From IMG/VR virus record IMGVR_UViG_3300030618_000673, positions 1 to 21,026 of that record: 21,026 bases of DNA. One strand, written 5' to 3'. The position numbers were made by a program, and so were the translations under genes. The DNA comes from a virus. The notes beneath the pieces are model-generated. The model saw only the letters and a list, made by a program, of their open reading frames with translations. It made no database searches and was not told the origin of the DNA. Positions 5,089 through 12,769 of the stretch are shown here, piece after piece (the first letter of the stretch is position 1; each line of letters starts with the position of its first letter).

Positions 5089-5545
5089 GACTGCCGCGGA
5101 GCACAACAAGCTTTAACTCAGGTTTATCGGTCAAACCGGCCAACACGGCCGACTGTTTCTTTATATCCGACACCGACGTGCGCAAGTTCAATGTCGCATT
5201 CACCGTCACGGGGAAGAAACCGCATTAAGCAGGACATCAACCCGGCGATAGGCGAACGCACACAACAGCTGGGCGGTTTCGCGCATGCCGCTCGCTGCGA
5301 GTGTTGCTGTGCGCCCCGGCATCGAGATTCGGATGAGCTCGATCCACACCTCGACGGCCGTTGCGTATCCGACCGACCCCTGCGCCGTTTCTTCCCCACC
5401 CCGCAGCCGGCACGCCTCGTGTAAGTCGCCTGCAAAACCGTGGCCGCGTTTCGGCATGCGGCCTTCATTGATCGCAAGTGGCGTGACGCATCGCGTCAGC
5501 GCATCGCTTGCGATTTCCATACCACTGTCAAACCAGGGAAATTTA
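5089..5545. other. Unexplained 457-bp stretch where head or connector genes might be expected
   Basis: No convincing rightward gene is present between the RyR-domain gene and the tail terminator-like gene, in an otherwise tightly packed operon. A short rightward frame ends at 5226 (a stretch reading KFNVAFTVTGKKPH) without a usable start. The in-frame extension upstream of 5546 is Ser/Pro-rich and looks like an antisense shadow. The best open frame here is leftward (5206-5454, listed separately). It may be a scar left by the loss of a gene. Confidence 0.4.
5206..5454 (-). CDS. Possible small unknown antisense protein
   Basis: An 82-residue frame on the minus strand from an ATG at 5454, preceded by GAAGG at a usable distance. 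It opens MPKRGHGFAGDLHEACRLRGG and continues with helical, non-repetitive sequence (VEVWIELIRISMPG, RETAQLLCAFAYRRVDVLL). Its third-position GC is about 70% by eye, similar to real genes nearby. I recognise no family. It runs against the operon, unlike every other gene from 4753 on, so it may be a chance frame or a remnant of an inverted segment. Confidence 0.3.
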   Translation of the reverse strand, partial: PKRGHGFAGDLHEACRLRGGEETAQGSVGYATAVEVWIELIRISMPGRTATLAASGMRETAQLLCAFAYRRVDVLLNAVSSP

Positions 5546-6388
5546 ATGGCAGACGTCACCGACGTACAAAATGTGCTGGTTGGGCTGATTTCCGCATGGA
5601 TCTATCCAAACGGCAGTGCGAACCCATCAGCCTTGGGCTTTCCAGTTCATGTGAGCTCGGGGTGGCCGGTTATGGCCAACATTAATCAAGACCTCGCGGT
5701 CGGCATCGCGGACATTACGATCTACGGAACCGACTTCGAGACAAACACCACACGCTACGTCGAGCGCTGGCAGACCCAAACACCGGTCACGCCGACCCTG
5801 ACGCTAAGTGCGTCAGGTCGAACCATCACGGTGGGCGGCACGCTACCTGTGCCGTATGTCCAGCAAAATCTCGCCGTCTTTGTGAATGATGTTCCCTACA
5901 CCTACGCGGCACAATCGACCGATACACCCACGACGATTGCCACCGCCCTCGCCACACTGATTGCCGCCGCAGTGCCCGGCACCAGTAGCGCCGGACAGCT
6001 CATCACATTGCCGGCGGGCGCACTGCTGGGCGCTTTGCGCGTAGGTGGAAGCGGCAGCACGATCAAGGAAATCCGGCGCCAAAACCGGCTCTTCAATATC
6101 GGCATGTGGGCCAGTACCGCCGCGCAACGCACCGCTATCGCCAACTTGATCGACCCGTTACTGGCTGATTTGCGAGGCATTTCGATGCCCGATGGCTTCA
6201 CCGCAAGAATCGTCTATCGCAATAGTCCACAACGCGACCTCAGCGACAAGACTCCCATATTCCAACGCGATCTTTGCTACTGGATCGAATTTGCGACGAC
6301 GAAAACGCAGAACACCGCACAAGTCGTGGTCGGCAAATTCAACGTTCGCGATGCGAACGGAAATTTACTTTCAACAGCCTCAACTTAG
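5546..6388 (+). CDS. Tail terminator / neck-like phage protein
   Basis: A 280-residue protein from the ATG at 5546, with AGGGAA five bases upstream. The frame is open further upstream but that extension is low-quality. It opens MADVTDVQNVLVGLISAWIYP. The C-terminal half (RRQNRLFNIGMWASTAAQRT, IANLIDPLLADLRGISMPDG, FQRDLCYWIEFATT) has the alpha/beta layout of small tail terminator or neck proteins. The middle (about 85-165) is a Thr/Ala-rich insert with a beta-domain feel (TLTLSASGRTITVGGTLPVP). Tail terminators cap the tube and sheath once full length is reached and are retained in headless tailocins. Position immediately ahead of the sheath module fits. The exact family is not certain; an alternative is a gp37/DUF1834-type protein. 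Confidence 0.6.
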   Translation: MADVTDVQNVLVGLISAWIYPNGSANPSALGFPVHVSSGWPVMANINQDLAVGIADITIYGTDFETNTTRYVERWQTQTPVTPTLTLSASGRTITVGGTLPVPYVQQNLAVFVNDVPYTYAAQSTDTPTTIATALATLIAAAVPGTSSAGQLITLPAGALLGALRVGGSGSTIKEIRRQNRLFNIGMWASTAAQRTAIANLIDPLLADLRGISMPDGFTARIVYRNSPQRDLSDKTPIFQRDLCYWIEFATTKTQNTAQVVVGKFNVRDANGNLLSTAST

Positions 6389-6399
6389 GAGTGCAACAT

Positions 6400-6573
6400 A
6401 TGTCAGATCAAGAAAAAATCGAGGTGCAAGCAGCCGCCGCGCCGTTTCATCTCGTCGTGATTCATCAATTCGGTTTTAACGAACGCGGCACGCGTATTGC
6501 CGACCCCGTTCAGATCGCCGAAATCCTTGCGGGTGAAAACGCGCATTGCTGTCACAAAGTAGCCGTGCAATAA
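6400..6573 (+). CDS. Small conserved-looking unknown protein between terminator and sheath
   Basis: A 57-residue protein from the ATG at 6400, with a strong Shine-Dalgarno (AGGAG, 6387-6391) and a start only 11 bases after the preceding stop. The sequence has a hydrophobic core PFHLVVIHQFGFNERGTRIADP, a helix (VQIAEILAGE) and a C-terminal AHCCHKV motif. Mu-like phages also carry a very small gene (gp38/DUF2635) just before the sheath gene, but the sequence does not match what I know of that family. The Cys/His cluster could bind metal or be structural. An intrinsic terminator follows 28 bases later. Confidence 0.65.
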   Translation: MSDQEKIEVQAAAAPFHLVVIHQFGFNERGTRIADPVQIAEILAGENAHCCHKVAVQ

Positions 6574-6600
6574 GCGCTACTCCCTTATTAACCCAAATCA

Positions 6601-6625
6601 AGTCGCCCGCCGGGCGGCTTTTTTT
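6601..6625 (+). terminator. Intrinsic terminator just before the sheath gene
   Basis: AGTCGCCC (6601-6608), loop GCC, GGGCGGCT (6612-6619): an 8-bp stem with one G.T wobble, followed directly by six more T residues. It is 16 bases upstream of the sheath start. Confidence 0.85.
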
Positions 6626-6640
6626 ATTGGAATCCATTAA

Positions 6641-8191
6641 ATGATTTACCAGCTTGGACAATTGAACAGCACCGCCCTCTCCGCTCCGGGCATCTATTTG
6701 CAAATTCAACCGCCGCCCACCATCGTCAACGGCGTCCCCTCCAATCTGCTGGCGCTGGTCGGCGTAGGTTCATGGGGCCCCGTCAATGCGCCTGTGCTGG
6801 TCGGTGCACCAAGCGATGTCAGCAATTACCTCGGCGCGATGCAAGTGCGCAAATACGATGTTGCGACCGCAATCGACGTCGCCTTCAAACAAGGTGCAAC
6901 GGCCATCATGTATGTGCGCGTCACGGACGGCACGGATATGGCAGCCACCGCCACCTTACTCGATACCGCAGGCACGCCGGCAATCGGCGCTACGCTCACG
7001 GCCATTTATACGGGCACGGGCGGCAACGCCATGACGGCCTCGCTGTTGACGGGCACCAAGACGGGCACTTTCAAGCTCGTGATCACCCGGCCGGGCGTCA
7101 CACCGGAAGTGTTCGACAATATTCCGGGAACGGGCGCGGTACTCTGGAGCAATCTGGTGAACGCGGTCAACAACGGCCAGTCGAATGTGCGCGGCCCGTC
7201 GCAACTGGTGGTCGCCAGCATCGGCCCGTCGGTTGCAGCGCCGAACATCAGCGCCAGCGCCGCATTTGCGGGCGGTCTGGACGGCACCGCAGCGGTCACG
7301 GACGCCACCTTAGTCGGCACCGACACGCTGCCGCGCAAGGGCATGTATGCACTGCGCTCCAGCGGCGCGCAGGTCGGCGCACTCATCGACCACAGCGACT
7401 CGACCGCCTGGAGCACCATCCTCGGCTTCGCGCTGCAAGAAGGTATCTATATGGGCGTGCAGGCTGCGCCTGGACAGTCGTATAGCGCGGCCTCGGCACT
7501 GCTGAATAGCGCCGGCGCCGATGGTTACGGCATCAAGGTGCTGGTCGGCGATTGGATCACCTATTACGATGCGGTGAACAAGCAAAACCGCCTGCTTGGC
7601 CCGACGGTGTTTTGGGCGGCCAAACAATCTGCGCTGGCACCGCACCTGTCCAGTCTGAACAAGATGCTGACCGGCATCGTCAGCACCCAGCGCACCGCGC
7701 AGAAATTGCCGTATAGCGGCGCGGAAGTCGGCGCGGCAAAAATCGCCCGACTCGACCTGATCACCAATCCATCGCCGGGCGGCAATTACTTCGCCATGCA
7801 GACGGGGGTCAATGCATCCAGCGATCCGGCCACCAACGGCGACAACTACACGCGCATGACGAACTACCTCGGGCTGACGCTTGCGGCTGCGTTCGGCAAG
7901 GTCATCGGTCAGAATCAAACCACCGATTTGCGCCGCGACGTGCAAACCGCGATGCAATCGTTCTTGTCCAACTTGTGGCGCCAGAACATGATCGGCGATG
8001 TGAATAACCCGACCACTGTGCCTTATACCGTCGAAATCGATGCAGCGAACAACCCGAGCCAGCAAGTGGCCAACGGTTATATGCAAGCCGATGTGTCGGT
8101 CAAATACCTGTCGGTAATCTTCTACTTCCTGATCAACTTGCAGGGCGGCCAAACCGTCGTGATTCAAACGCGCAGCGCCGCTGCCGCGTAA
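6641..8191 (+). CDS. Contractile tail sheath protein
   Basis: A 516-residue protein, the usual size of Mu gpL / P2 FI-type sheaths. It opens with the typical sheath start (IYQLGQLNSTALSAPGIYLQ), then PSNLLALVGVGSWGPVNAPV and YLGAMQVRKYDVATAIDVAF, in which GVGSWGPVN and the 'set up a new contour' segment are hallmarks of the family. The middle (about 110-215) is a variable Thr/Ala-rich insertion domain facing outward. The C-terminus (TVEIDAANNPSQQVANGY, MQADVSVKYLSVIFYF) is the conserved inner domain that exchanges strands with neighbours and contacts the tube. Sheath rings contract to drive the tube into the target envelope, so this gene shows the particle is contractile. It is preceded by an intrinsic terminator and followed by another, so its mRNA may be separately dosed. 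Confidence 0.95.
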   Translation: MIYQLGQLNSTALSAPGIYLQIQPPPTIVNGVPSNLLALVGVGSWGPVNAPVLVGAPSDVSNYLGAMQVRKYDVATAIDVAFKQGATAIMYVRVTDGTDMAATATLLDTAGTPAIGATLTAIYTGTGGNAMTASLLTGTKTGTFKLVITRPGVTPEVFDNIPGTGAVLWSNLVNAVNNGQSNVRGPSQLVVASIGPSVAAPNISASAAFAGGLDGTAAVTDATLVGTDTLPRKGMYALRSSGAQVGALIDHSDSTAWSTILGFALQEGIYMGVQAAPGQSYSAASALLNSAGADGYGIKVLVGDWITYYDAVNKQNRLLGPTVFWAAKQSALAPHLSSLNKMLTGIVSTQRTAQKLPYSGAEVGAAKIARLDLITNPSPGGNYFAMQTGVNASSDPATNGDNYTRMTNYLGLTLAAAFGKVIGQNQTTDLRRDVQTAMQSFLSNLWRQNMIGDVNNPTTVPYTVEIDAANNPSQQVANGYMQADVSVKYLSVIFYFLINLQGGQTVVIQTRSAAAA

Positions 8192-8210
8192 GCATTTTCT
8201 CCAACTTACC

Positions 8211-8240
8211 GAAAAGCCCGTAGAGCGGGCTTTTCTCTTT
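8211..8240 (+). terminator. Intrinsic terminator between sheath and tube
   Basis: GAAAAGCCCG (8211-8220) and CGGGCTTTTC (8226-8235) are a perfect 10-bp stem with a TAGAG loop, running into a T-rich tail (TCTTT). It is 19 bases after the sheath stop and 14 bases before the tube start. Confidence 0.88.
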
Positions 8241-8253
8241 CCAGGGCTTAGAT

Positions 8254-8685
8254 ATGTCTTTGAATGGCTTTTCCGTTGGGCGTGATATTGCGCTCAACAT
8301 TCAAACTCCGACGGGTGGTCTGTCACTCAACCTCATTACGAAATTCAGCGCCAAACCCGAAACCACCGATAAAAAGGTCAAGGGTATCGATGGCCGGACT
8401 CGCCATCTGAGTTTCCCGGATGGCTGGTCCGGGAGTTTCGAAGTCGAGCGGCAAGACAGCACCATCGACGACTTTTTCGCAGCCCAAGAAGCCAGTTATT
8501 ACAACGGCAAAAGCGTCACCGCCAGCACCATCACCGAAACCATTACCGAAGCCTCGGGTGCGGTGTCCCAGTATCAGTTCACCGGCGTGATCTTCACGTA
8601 CGACGATGCAGGCGATTGGTCCGGCGACGATAGCGTCAAGCAAAAAATCAAGTTCTATGCCGAAACCCGTATCAAGGTAGCGTAA
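8254..8685 (+). CDS. Tail tube protein
   Basis: A 143-residue protein from the ATG at 8254 (AGGG eight bases upstream). Gene order (immediately after the sheath), length and sequence (VGRDIALNIQTPTGGLSLNL, a central FSAKPETTDKKVKGIDGRTRH strand/loop, and KQKIKFYAETRIKVA) fit the Mu gpM-type tube family (PF10618), a beta-barrel that stacks as hexameric rings inside the sheath. Its TAA stop overlaps the ATG of the next gene (TAATG, 8683-8687), so the chaperone is translationally coupled to the tube. Confidence 0.9.
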   Translation: MSLNGFSVGRDIALNIQTPTGGLSLNLITKFSAKPETTDKKVKGIDGRTRHLSFPDGWSGSFEVERQDSTIDDFFAAQEASYYNGKSVTASTITETITEASGAVSQYQFTGVIFTYDDAGDWSGDDSVKQKIKFYAETRIKVA

Positions 8686-9062
8686 TGACCAAACTCAATG
8701 TCCGGACCCAGGGTAAAACGCCCTCCCAGGAACTGATCGCGAATACGGTTGCCGCGGTAGTCGTCACGACCGCCGCCGGCAGCAAGATCACGCTCAAGAA
8801 ACCGGGAGTCTTGTCGCAATTTCGCCTGGTAAGAATGCTGGGCGATGCGGCTAAAAACCAAGTGTATGTCGGCATGGTGATGCCGCTGACCTACATTATC
8901 GAAATCGACGGTCATCCGGTGGCTTTCCCCAACAGCGAACGCGAGATTGAGGCACTCATTACGCGTCTCGATGAAAACGGCGTGACGACCGTGATGGAAG
9001 GGGTGCAAGCTCATTTCGGCGGCGAGGATGCTGAGCAGGTACAGGAAGAAATAAAAAACTAG
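8685..9062 (+). CDS. Tail assembly chaperone (zero-frame product)
   Basis: A 125-residue protein that starts on the tube stop codon (TAATG). It resembles the Mu-like gp41/tail assembly protein family: N-terminal beta-rich segment, RLVRMLGDAAKNQVYVGMVM, then YIIEIDGHPVAFPNSEREIEAL and a charged C-terminus EDAEQVQEEIKN. Tail assembly chaperones wrap the tape measure before the tube polymerises and are made in two forms by -1 frameshifting. Here the last codons before TAG are ATA AAA AAC, so the heptamer A AAA AAC (9053-9059) ends at the stop, as listed separately. Confidence 0.88.
   Translation: MTKLNVRTQGKTPSQELIANTVAAVVVTTAAGSKITLKKPGVLSQFRLVRMLGDAAKNQVYVGMVMPLTYIIEIDGHPVAFPNSEREIEALITRLDENGVTTVMEGVQAHFGGEDAEQVQEEIKN
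9053..9059 (+). promoter_or_regulatory. Programmed -1 ribosomal frameshift site (A AAA AAC)
   Basis: A canonical X-XXY-YYZ slippery heptamer in the correct phase, directly followed by the zero-frame TAG (9060-9062). Slipping back one base reads CTA GCC ACG TCT and stays open for 57 codons to a TGA overlapping the next start. Downstream CCGGTC (9075-9080) and GGCTGG (9094-9099) can pair with two G.U wobbles, a possible stimulatory hairpin. This is the classic tail-chaperone recoding (lambda G/GT, Mu gp41/42). Confidence 0.88.
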
Positions 9063-9232
9063 CCACGTCTGTCCCGGTCGGCGAAGCGCTTTGGCTGGTT
9101 AAAAACGGTGTCCCGTTCGATGTTGCGTTTGCGCTGGATAGCACGACCCGCGCTGCGTTTGCGATCAAATTCTCCGAATTTGAAGGGCACCGTTTCAATT
9201 ATCAAACCATGTCTTTTGAGGAGTCCAAATGA
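9059..9232 (+). CDS. Tail assembly chaperone, -1 frame extension (read only by frameshift)
   Basis: This frame has no start of its own and is entered from the 8685 gene by the -1 slip, giving a fusion of about 182 residues. The extension is clearly protein-like: VPVGEALWLVKNGVPFDVAF, then STTRAAFAIKFSEFEGHRFN, then YQTMSFEESK. In the long form the extra domain is thought to recruit tape measure and tube protein (known for lambda gpGT). The Shine-Dalgarno of the next gene (GAGGAG) lies within its last codons, and its TGA overlaps the next ATG (ATGA, 9229-9232). A plain gene prediction would leave this as a gap. Confidence 0.85.
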   Translation, partial: LATSVPVGEALWLVKNGVPFDVAFALDSTTRAAFAIKFSEFEGHRFNYQTMSFEESK

Positions 9233-9717
9233 GCACCCTTCAATTTACAAGCCTGGGCAAATTCGCCGCCCACCTGCTGACTTTGCAGAACAGCATTGCG
9301 GATGAAATGGAGTTGGGACTGACTCAAGTCGCGCAACAGCTCACCGCGACCATGCTGGACGAACTGCTTACTTTGCAGCAAAGCTCGGACACCGATCCGA
9401 CCACCGGCATTCCGCTTACGACCTCGCCGGCGACGGCTACAAGCGCAAGCGGCGCGTCATCGCCAGCCGCATCCGGCGATTCCGTGCAGGTCACGCAAGC
9501 CTTGCGCGACTCGATCGGCAGCGTGGTGACAAGCGACACGCTCGTAATCGGCTCGGACAGCGATACGGCGGTCGATCTTGAACTTGGGACAGACACCATC
9601 CCGCCCCAGCCCTTCCTCGGGCCGGCGGTTATACAAAACGAGGATCGCATCAAGGAGTTGCTCGGCCATGCGCTGGCCGCAGGATTATTAGGTCGTACGG
9701 AAGTTCCGTCGGTCTGA
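9229..9717 (+). CDS. Tail completion / HK97 gp10-like protein
   Basis: A 162-residue protein with a strong Shine-Dalgarno (GAGGAG) and an ATG overlapping the chaperone stop. A helical N-terminus (about 1-48) is followed by a Ser/Thr/Ala-rich linker (about 50-85: SSDTDPTTGIPLTTSPATAT) and a conserved C-terminus: QALRDSIGSVVTSDTLVIGS, then DLELGTDTIPPQPFLGPAVI. The 'G(T)..IPPQPFL.PA...' phrase is diagnostic of gp10/gpS/gpZ-type tail completion or virion morphogenesis proteins, which act at the head-proximal tail end. Its presence between chaperone and tape measure is not the usual Mu order. The Ser/Thr linker is longer than expected. Confidence 0.7.
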   Translation: MSTLQFTSLGKFAAHLLTLQNSIADEMELGLTQVAQQLTATMLDELLTLQQSSDTDPTTGIPLTTSPATATSASGASSPAASGDSVQVTQALRDSIGSVVTSDTLVIGSDSDTAVDLELGTDTIPPQPFLGPAVIQNEDRIKELLGHALAAGLLGRTEVPSV

Positions 9718-9974
9718 CCCACGCACCGCGCGCAACCGGCTCCTCCGAGATATAAGCCCACAGTACATCGCTTCAGAAAAATAGCTGCATGACCCCGGCA
9801 CGCATGTTTTGACGTTTCTCAACGTCGCTCGACACGCGCTCGCCGGGCCTCCGGCTGCGCGCACGTCCCGAGGTGGACCGCGGCAGCATGAGGTCGCCCG
9901 CAGCGACGCCAGGACGTCGCGCTGGCACAGCATGCATCGACTCAATTCTGAGGCTGCATTTAAAGGACGGTTTC
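9718..9974 (+). other. Non-coding gap before the tape measure gene
   Basis: A 257-base stretch without a supportable gene inside an operon whose other genes mostly overlap. It contains a dyad GACGTT-TCTC-AACGTC (9811-9826) and a GC-rich dyad GCCGG-GCCT-CCGGC (about 9843-9856). Neither is followed by a T-run. The tape measure frame is open upstream to 9873, but that part is Arg/Ala-rich and lacks a ribosome site. Confidence 0.4.
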
Positions 9975-11786
9975 ATGTACGAAGCCTTCAAAATAGGCGT
10001 TAGCATCGGCCTCATCAACAATGCGTCACTGGGGCTGGCCGCATTATCCAAAGATTTTTCAAAAGCTGAGGCACAAGCCTCACTGCTGCAAAAACGCATC
10101 GACGCCTTACAGAATTTAGGAAAAATCGGCAGCTCGATGATGAGCTTTTCGAGCAGCATCAATGTCATGCTCAAAGCGCCGTATGAAGCGGCAAAAGCAT
10201 CCGAGCTGCAACGCCAGAAAATCACAGCATCCAAGCTACCGCCGGCTACTCATGCGCGGATCTATCCCCAAGCGCATACGCTGGCGCAGAGCAAAACCGG
10301 CTCGACAAGCAGCGATAACACCGGTTTCATCGGAACTTTGCTGAGCGCGCTCGGTAACCTGCCGCAAGCACTGCAACTTTCCGGCAAGCACCAAAAATCC
10401 TCTCGTGCCGCGCCCGTTAAAAATCACGGAAAATCCGTAGAAGGACGAGCCGGCAACGCGGCCAAAGCAAAGGGGAAACGCGGTGCGCACAGCGCCGGCA
10501 AAGCCTATGCAAGCTTTGACCCGGAATCTCTATACGCGAAGTTCGCGGCCTATATACAGGCAAAGAGTACGTCCGTCGTCGGCACTCATGCCACCGCCTA
10601 TATGGGCAGCATGGTGAAAAGCCACATGGGCAAGCGCGGTTCCGGTACCCGCAGCGGCGCCAGCCCCCTGATTAACCGCGCACAGGAATATAGTCAGCAT
10701 ACCAAATCGAAACAGAAGCGCAACACGGCAAACGGTGTCTTGGCTCACGCGGCGAAAACACCGAAAGGCGCTAAGGGTCAAGCCGCAGCGCCCCGGCAAA
10801 ATTTCCTGACAGCGATAAATGGGTTGCCGGTGCCTGCGATTACGGCAGGCTTGCAACAGTTCTCCGATGCGCTAACCAGCCTCGCTCCTATCGTAGCCAA
10901 GCATCCCGCTCTGGTCAAAGCTCTCGCCTATTCATTGACCACCTTGCAGGCGGCGATGACGATCGGCGAGAACGTGATGAATGCCATCTCGATGTTCAAC
11001 GAACTCGCAGGGATCTTGGGTGAAATCAGCAGCGGAGCGAGTAAGCTCACCAAGATAGGGGAAATCGGCGCCGGCGTTGCGAAACTGGCGAGCTCATTCT
11101 CGCTGGTCGGCCGTGGCCTGACCGTACTGCGCAGCGTTGCCTCGATCGTCTCGGTGGCATTGGAAGTACTCGCTATCGCCGGTCGCGCCTTGTTCGCCAC
11201 GCCGATCGGCTTGGTGATTATGGCCATTGCCGCCGCGGCGTACTTGTTATGGCGCAACTGGGGCACCATCGGACCCATGTTGTCCGCGACTTGGGACAAG
11301 ATAAAAAACGGCTTCGAAAGTTTCGTAGGCGGGATAAGCAGTATCTGGAACAAGCTGACCAGCCTCTTACCGTCATGGATGCACCACGACGACACAGCAA
11401 AATCGCCGACCTTGTCAGACGCTGCGCCCCCCGTCACAGCACACGATGCGGCAGTCACACGTGCGGCGAGCAAAGGCAAATCGCTGCTGCCCGCAGGCTT
11501 GCAACACAGCAAGGCAACGCCGTTGTCGGCCCACGCTGCTGCAAAACAGACGGCAGCGACCACACCAGCACCTGCAGCGAGCGCAACCACACCACAGCAA
11601 TCGCAATATGTGCGCGGCGCCGCACAGCAAGCGATTTTGGTCGATGCCAAGCTGTATTTGACTCGCACGGGTCAAACGGAAATTGCTAGAAGCACTGCAC
11701 AGATTATTTCAACCGGCATCGCGCGCCCCATGGGCAGCGGCACTTTCGATACCGGCTTACATGCCCTAACACCTGCGATGGCTTAA
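9975..11786 (+). CDS. Tape measure protein
   Basis: A 603-residue protein from the ATG at 9975, preceded by AAAGGACGG. It has the usual layout: an N-terminal helical part (MYEAFKIGVSIGLINNASLG, LSKDFSKAEAQASLLQKRID), a long Ala/Lys/Ser-rich central rod (about 100-310), then hydrophobic segments (about 340-450), including ALEVLAIAGRALFATPIGLV and VIMAIAAAAYLLWRNWG that could insert into the target membrane, and a flexible Ala/Thr/Pro/Gln-rich tail. It stretches inside the tube and sets tail length. At the usual ratio of about 0.15 nm per residue, 603 residues suggest a tail near 90 nm. It lies after the chaperone and gp10-like genes and is followed 5 bases later by the tail tip gene. No lytic domain is visible. 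Confidence 0.88.
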   Translation: MYEAFKIGVSIGLINNASLGLAALSKDFSKAEAQASLLQKRIDALQNLGKIGSSMMSFSSSINVMLKAPYEAAKASELQRQKITASKLPPATHARIYPQAHTLAQSKTGSTSSDNTGFIGTLLSALGNLPQALQLSGKHQKSSRAAPVKNHGKSVEGRAGNAAKAKGKRGAHSAGKAYASFDPESLYAKFAAYIQAKSTSVVGTHATAYMGSMVKSHMGKRGSGTRSGASPLINRAQEYSQHTKSKQKRNTANGVLAHAAKTPKGAKGQAAAPRQNFLTAINGLPVPAITAGLQQFSDALTSLAPIVAKHPALVKALAYSLTTLQAAMTIGENVMNAISMFNELAGILGEISSGASKLTKIGEIGAGVAKLASSFSLVGRGLTVLRSVASIVSVALEVLAIAGRALFATPIGLVIMAIAAAAYLLWRNWGTIGPMLSATWDKIKNGFESFVGGISSIWNKLTSLLPSWMHHDDTAKSPTLSDAAPPVTAHDAAVTRAASKGKSLLPAGLQHSKATPLSAHAAAKQTAATTPAPAASATTPQQSQYVRGAAQQAILVDAKLYLTRTGQTEIARSTAQIISTGIARPMGSGTFDTGLHALTPAMA

Positions 11787-11791
11787 TCACC

Positions 11792-12769
11792 ATGCCTACA
11801 ATCACGCTACAACTTGGCGATGTTCAGTTTAGCGAAACTGAAATCCCTGAAAATATCAAGATCGGTACTGAACACCGTACCTCGGTTCATAAACTGATCG
11901 GCGGGCATCGCGAAGTAAATATGCTCGGCCCCGATCATGCACCGATCGAATGGTCCGGCTATTTCATCGGCAGCAATGCCTATGCGCGCGCCAGACTGCT
12001 GAAGCAGATGTGCGATACCGGCCTGCCGCTAAGCCTCACCTGGTCGCAATTTAATTATCAAGTCGTTATCAGTCACTTCGAAGCCGATTTCGAACGCGAC
12101 TATCAATTGCCATACAGCATCACCTGCCTGGTATTGCAGGATTTGACGGCACCGCTGCCCAGCGCGAAAGCCCCGGGCCCGGATGCCGTGCTGGCTGCCG
12201 ACAACAAAACAGTCGATGACCTGGCTCTGTTGATCAATCACCCCGAGATCTCCAAGGCGATTTTGAATGTGACTCAAACAGTCGATCAGATCTCCAGCAT
12301 CGCCACCGCAGCCACCGGCAAAATCAGTCAGGCCATTACCTATATCCATACCGCGCAACAGCAAGTGCAAACGGTGATTGCCTCGACCGAAAAAACCCTG
12401 AGCAATATTTCGACGCTGGGTGGAATCTTGCCGAACAATCCGGTGGCGCGTAGCGTTTCCCGGCTGTCCGCGCAAGTCAATGCGATTACCAGTCAATCAA
12501 ATCTGGTGAAATTGAATGGTGTGTTGGGACGCATGACAAAAACCCTGGGTCAGGTTAATCAACGCGTCAAAATCATTCAGAGTGGCGCAGACAACCTTTA
12601 CAGCATCGCATCCAAGGCCTACGGCACGGTCAGCGGCTGGACCGAAATTCTCAAGGCCAATCCGCAATTAAAAGGCGATCCGCAAGTCCCGAACAACACT
12701 ACCTTGGCGATCCCGCCATTCAATGGCGATGCGGGGGATGCCAACAGCGAGGATCTGATCTATGCCTAA
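11792..12769 (+). CDS. Tail tip / hub-associated protein with C-terminal LysM-like domain
   Basis: A 325-residue protein. The N-terminal 120 residues (LQLGDVQFSETEIPENIKIG, HKLIGGHREVNMLGPDHAPI, EWSGYFIGSNAYARARLL, then LTWSQFNYQVVISHFEADFE) match a widespread family of contractile-tail baseplate proteins, with the phrase 'F...E.P..I..G......VHK..GG.R....LGP....I.WSG.F'. After a helical linker, residues about 268-313 (QSGADNLYSIASKAYGTVSG, WTEILKANPQLKG, PNNTTLAIPPF) form a LysM-like motif, as in the T4 gp53 type and in many tip proteins. LysM domains bind peptidoglycan or serve in baseplate assembly. It overlaps the following hub gene by 8 bases (translational coupling). Confidence 0.82.
   Translation: MPTITLQLGDVQFSETEIPENIKIGTEHRTSVHKLIGGHREVNMLGPDHAPIEWSGYFIGSNAYARARLLKQMCDTGLPLSLTWSQFNYQVVISHFEADFERDYQLPYSITCLVLQDLTAPLPSAKAPGPDAVLAADNKTVDDLALLINHPEISKAILNVTQTVDQISSIATAATGKISQAITYIHTAQQQVQTVIASTEKTLSNISTLGGILPNNPVARSVSRLSAQVNAITSQSNLVKLNGVLGRMTKTLGQVNQRVKIIQSGADNLYSIASKAYGTVSGWTEILKANPQLKGDPQVPNNTTLAIPPFNGDAGDANSEDLIYA

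Noticed and set aside
5285-5545. Upstream in-frame extension of the tail terminator-like gene
   Set aside because: Ser/Pro/Arg-rich and lacking a ribosome site, whereas the ATG at 5546 has AGGGAA at the right distance.
7310-8167. A 285-codon leftward frame inside the sheath gene
   Set aside because: Antisense to an unmistakable sheath protein; Arg/His/Gly-rich composition typical of a shadow frame, with no ribosome site.
9811-9826. GACGTT-TCTC-AACGTC dyad before the tape measure gene as a terminator
   Set aside because: No T-run on either strand; short stem.
10928-11668. A 246-codon leftward frame inside the tape measure gene
   Set aside because: Entirely antisense to the tape measure; Ala/Cys/Ser-rich, no family features, no ribosome site.
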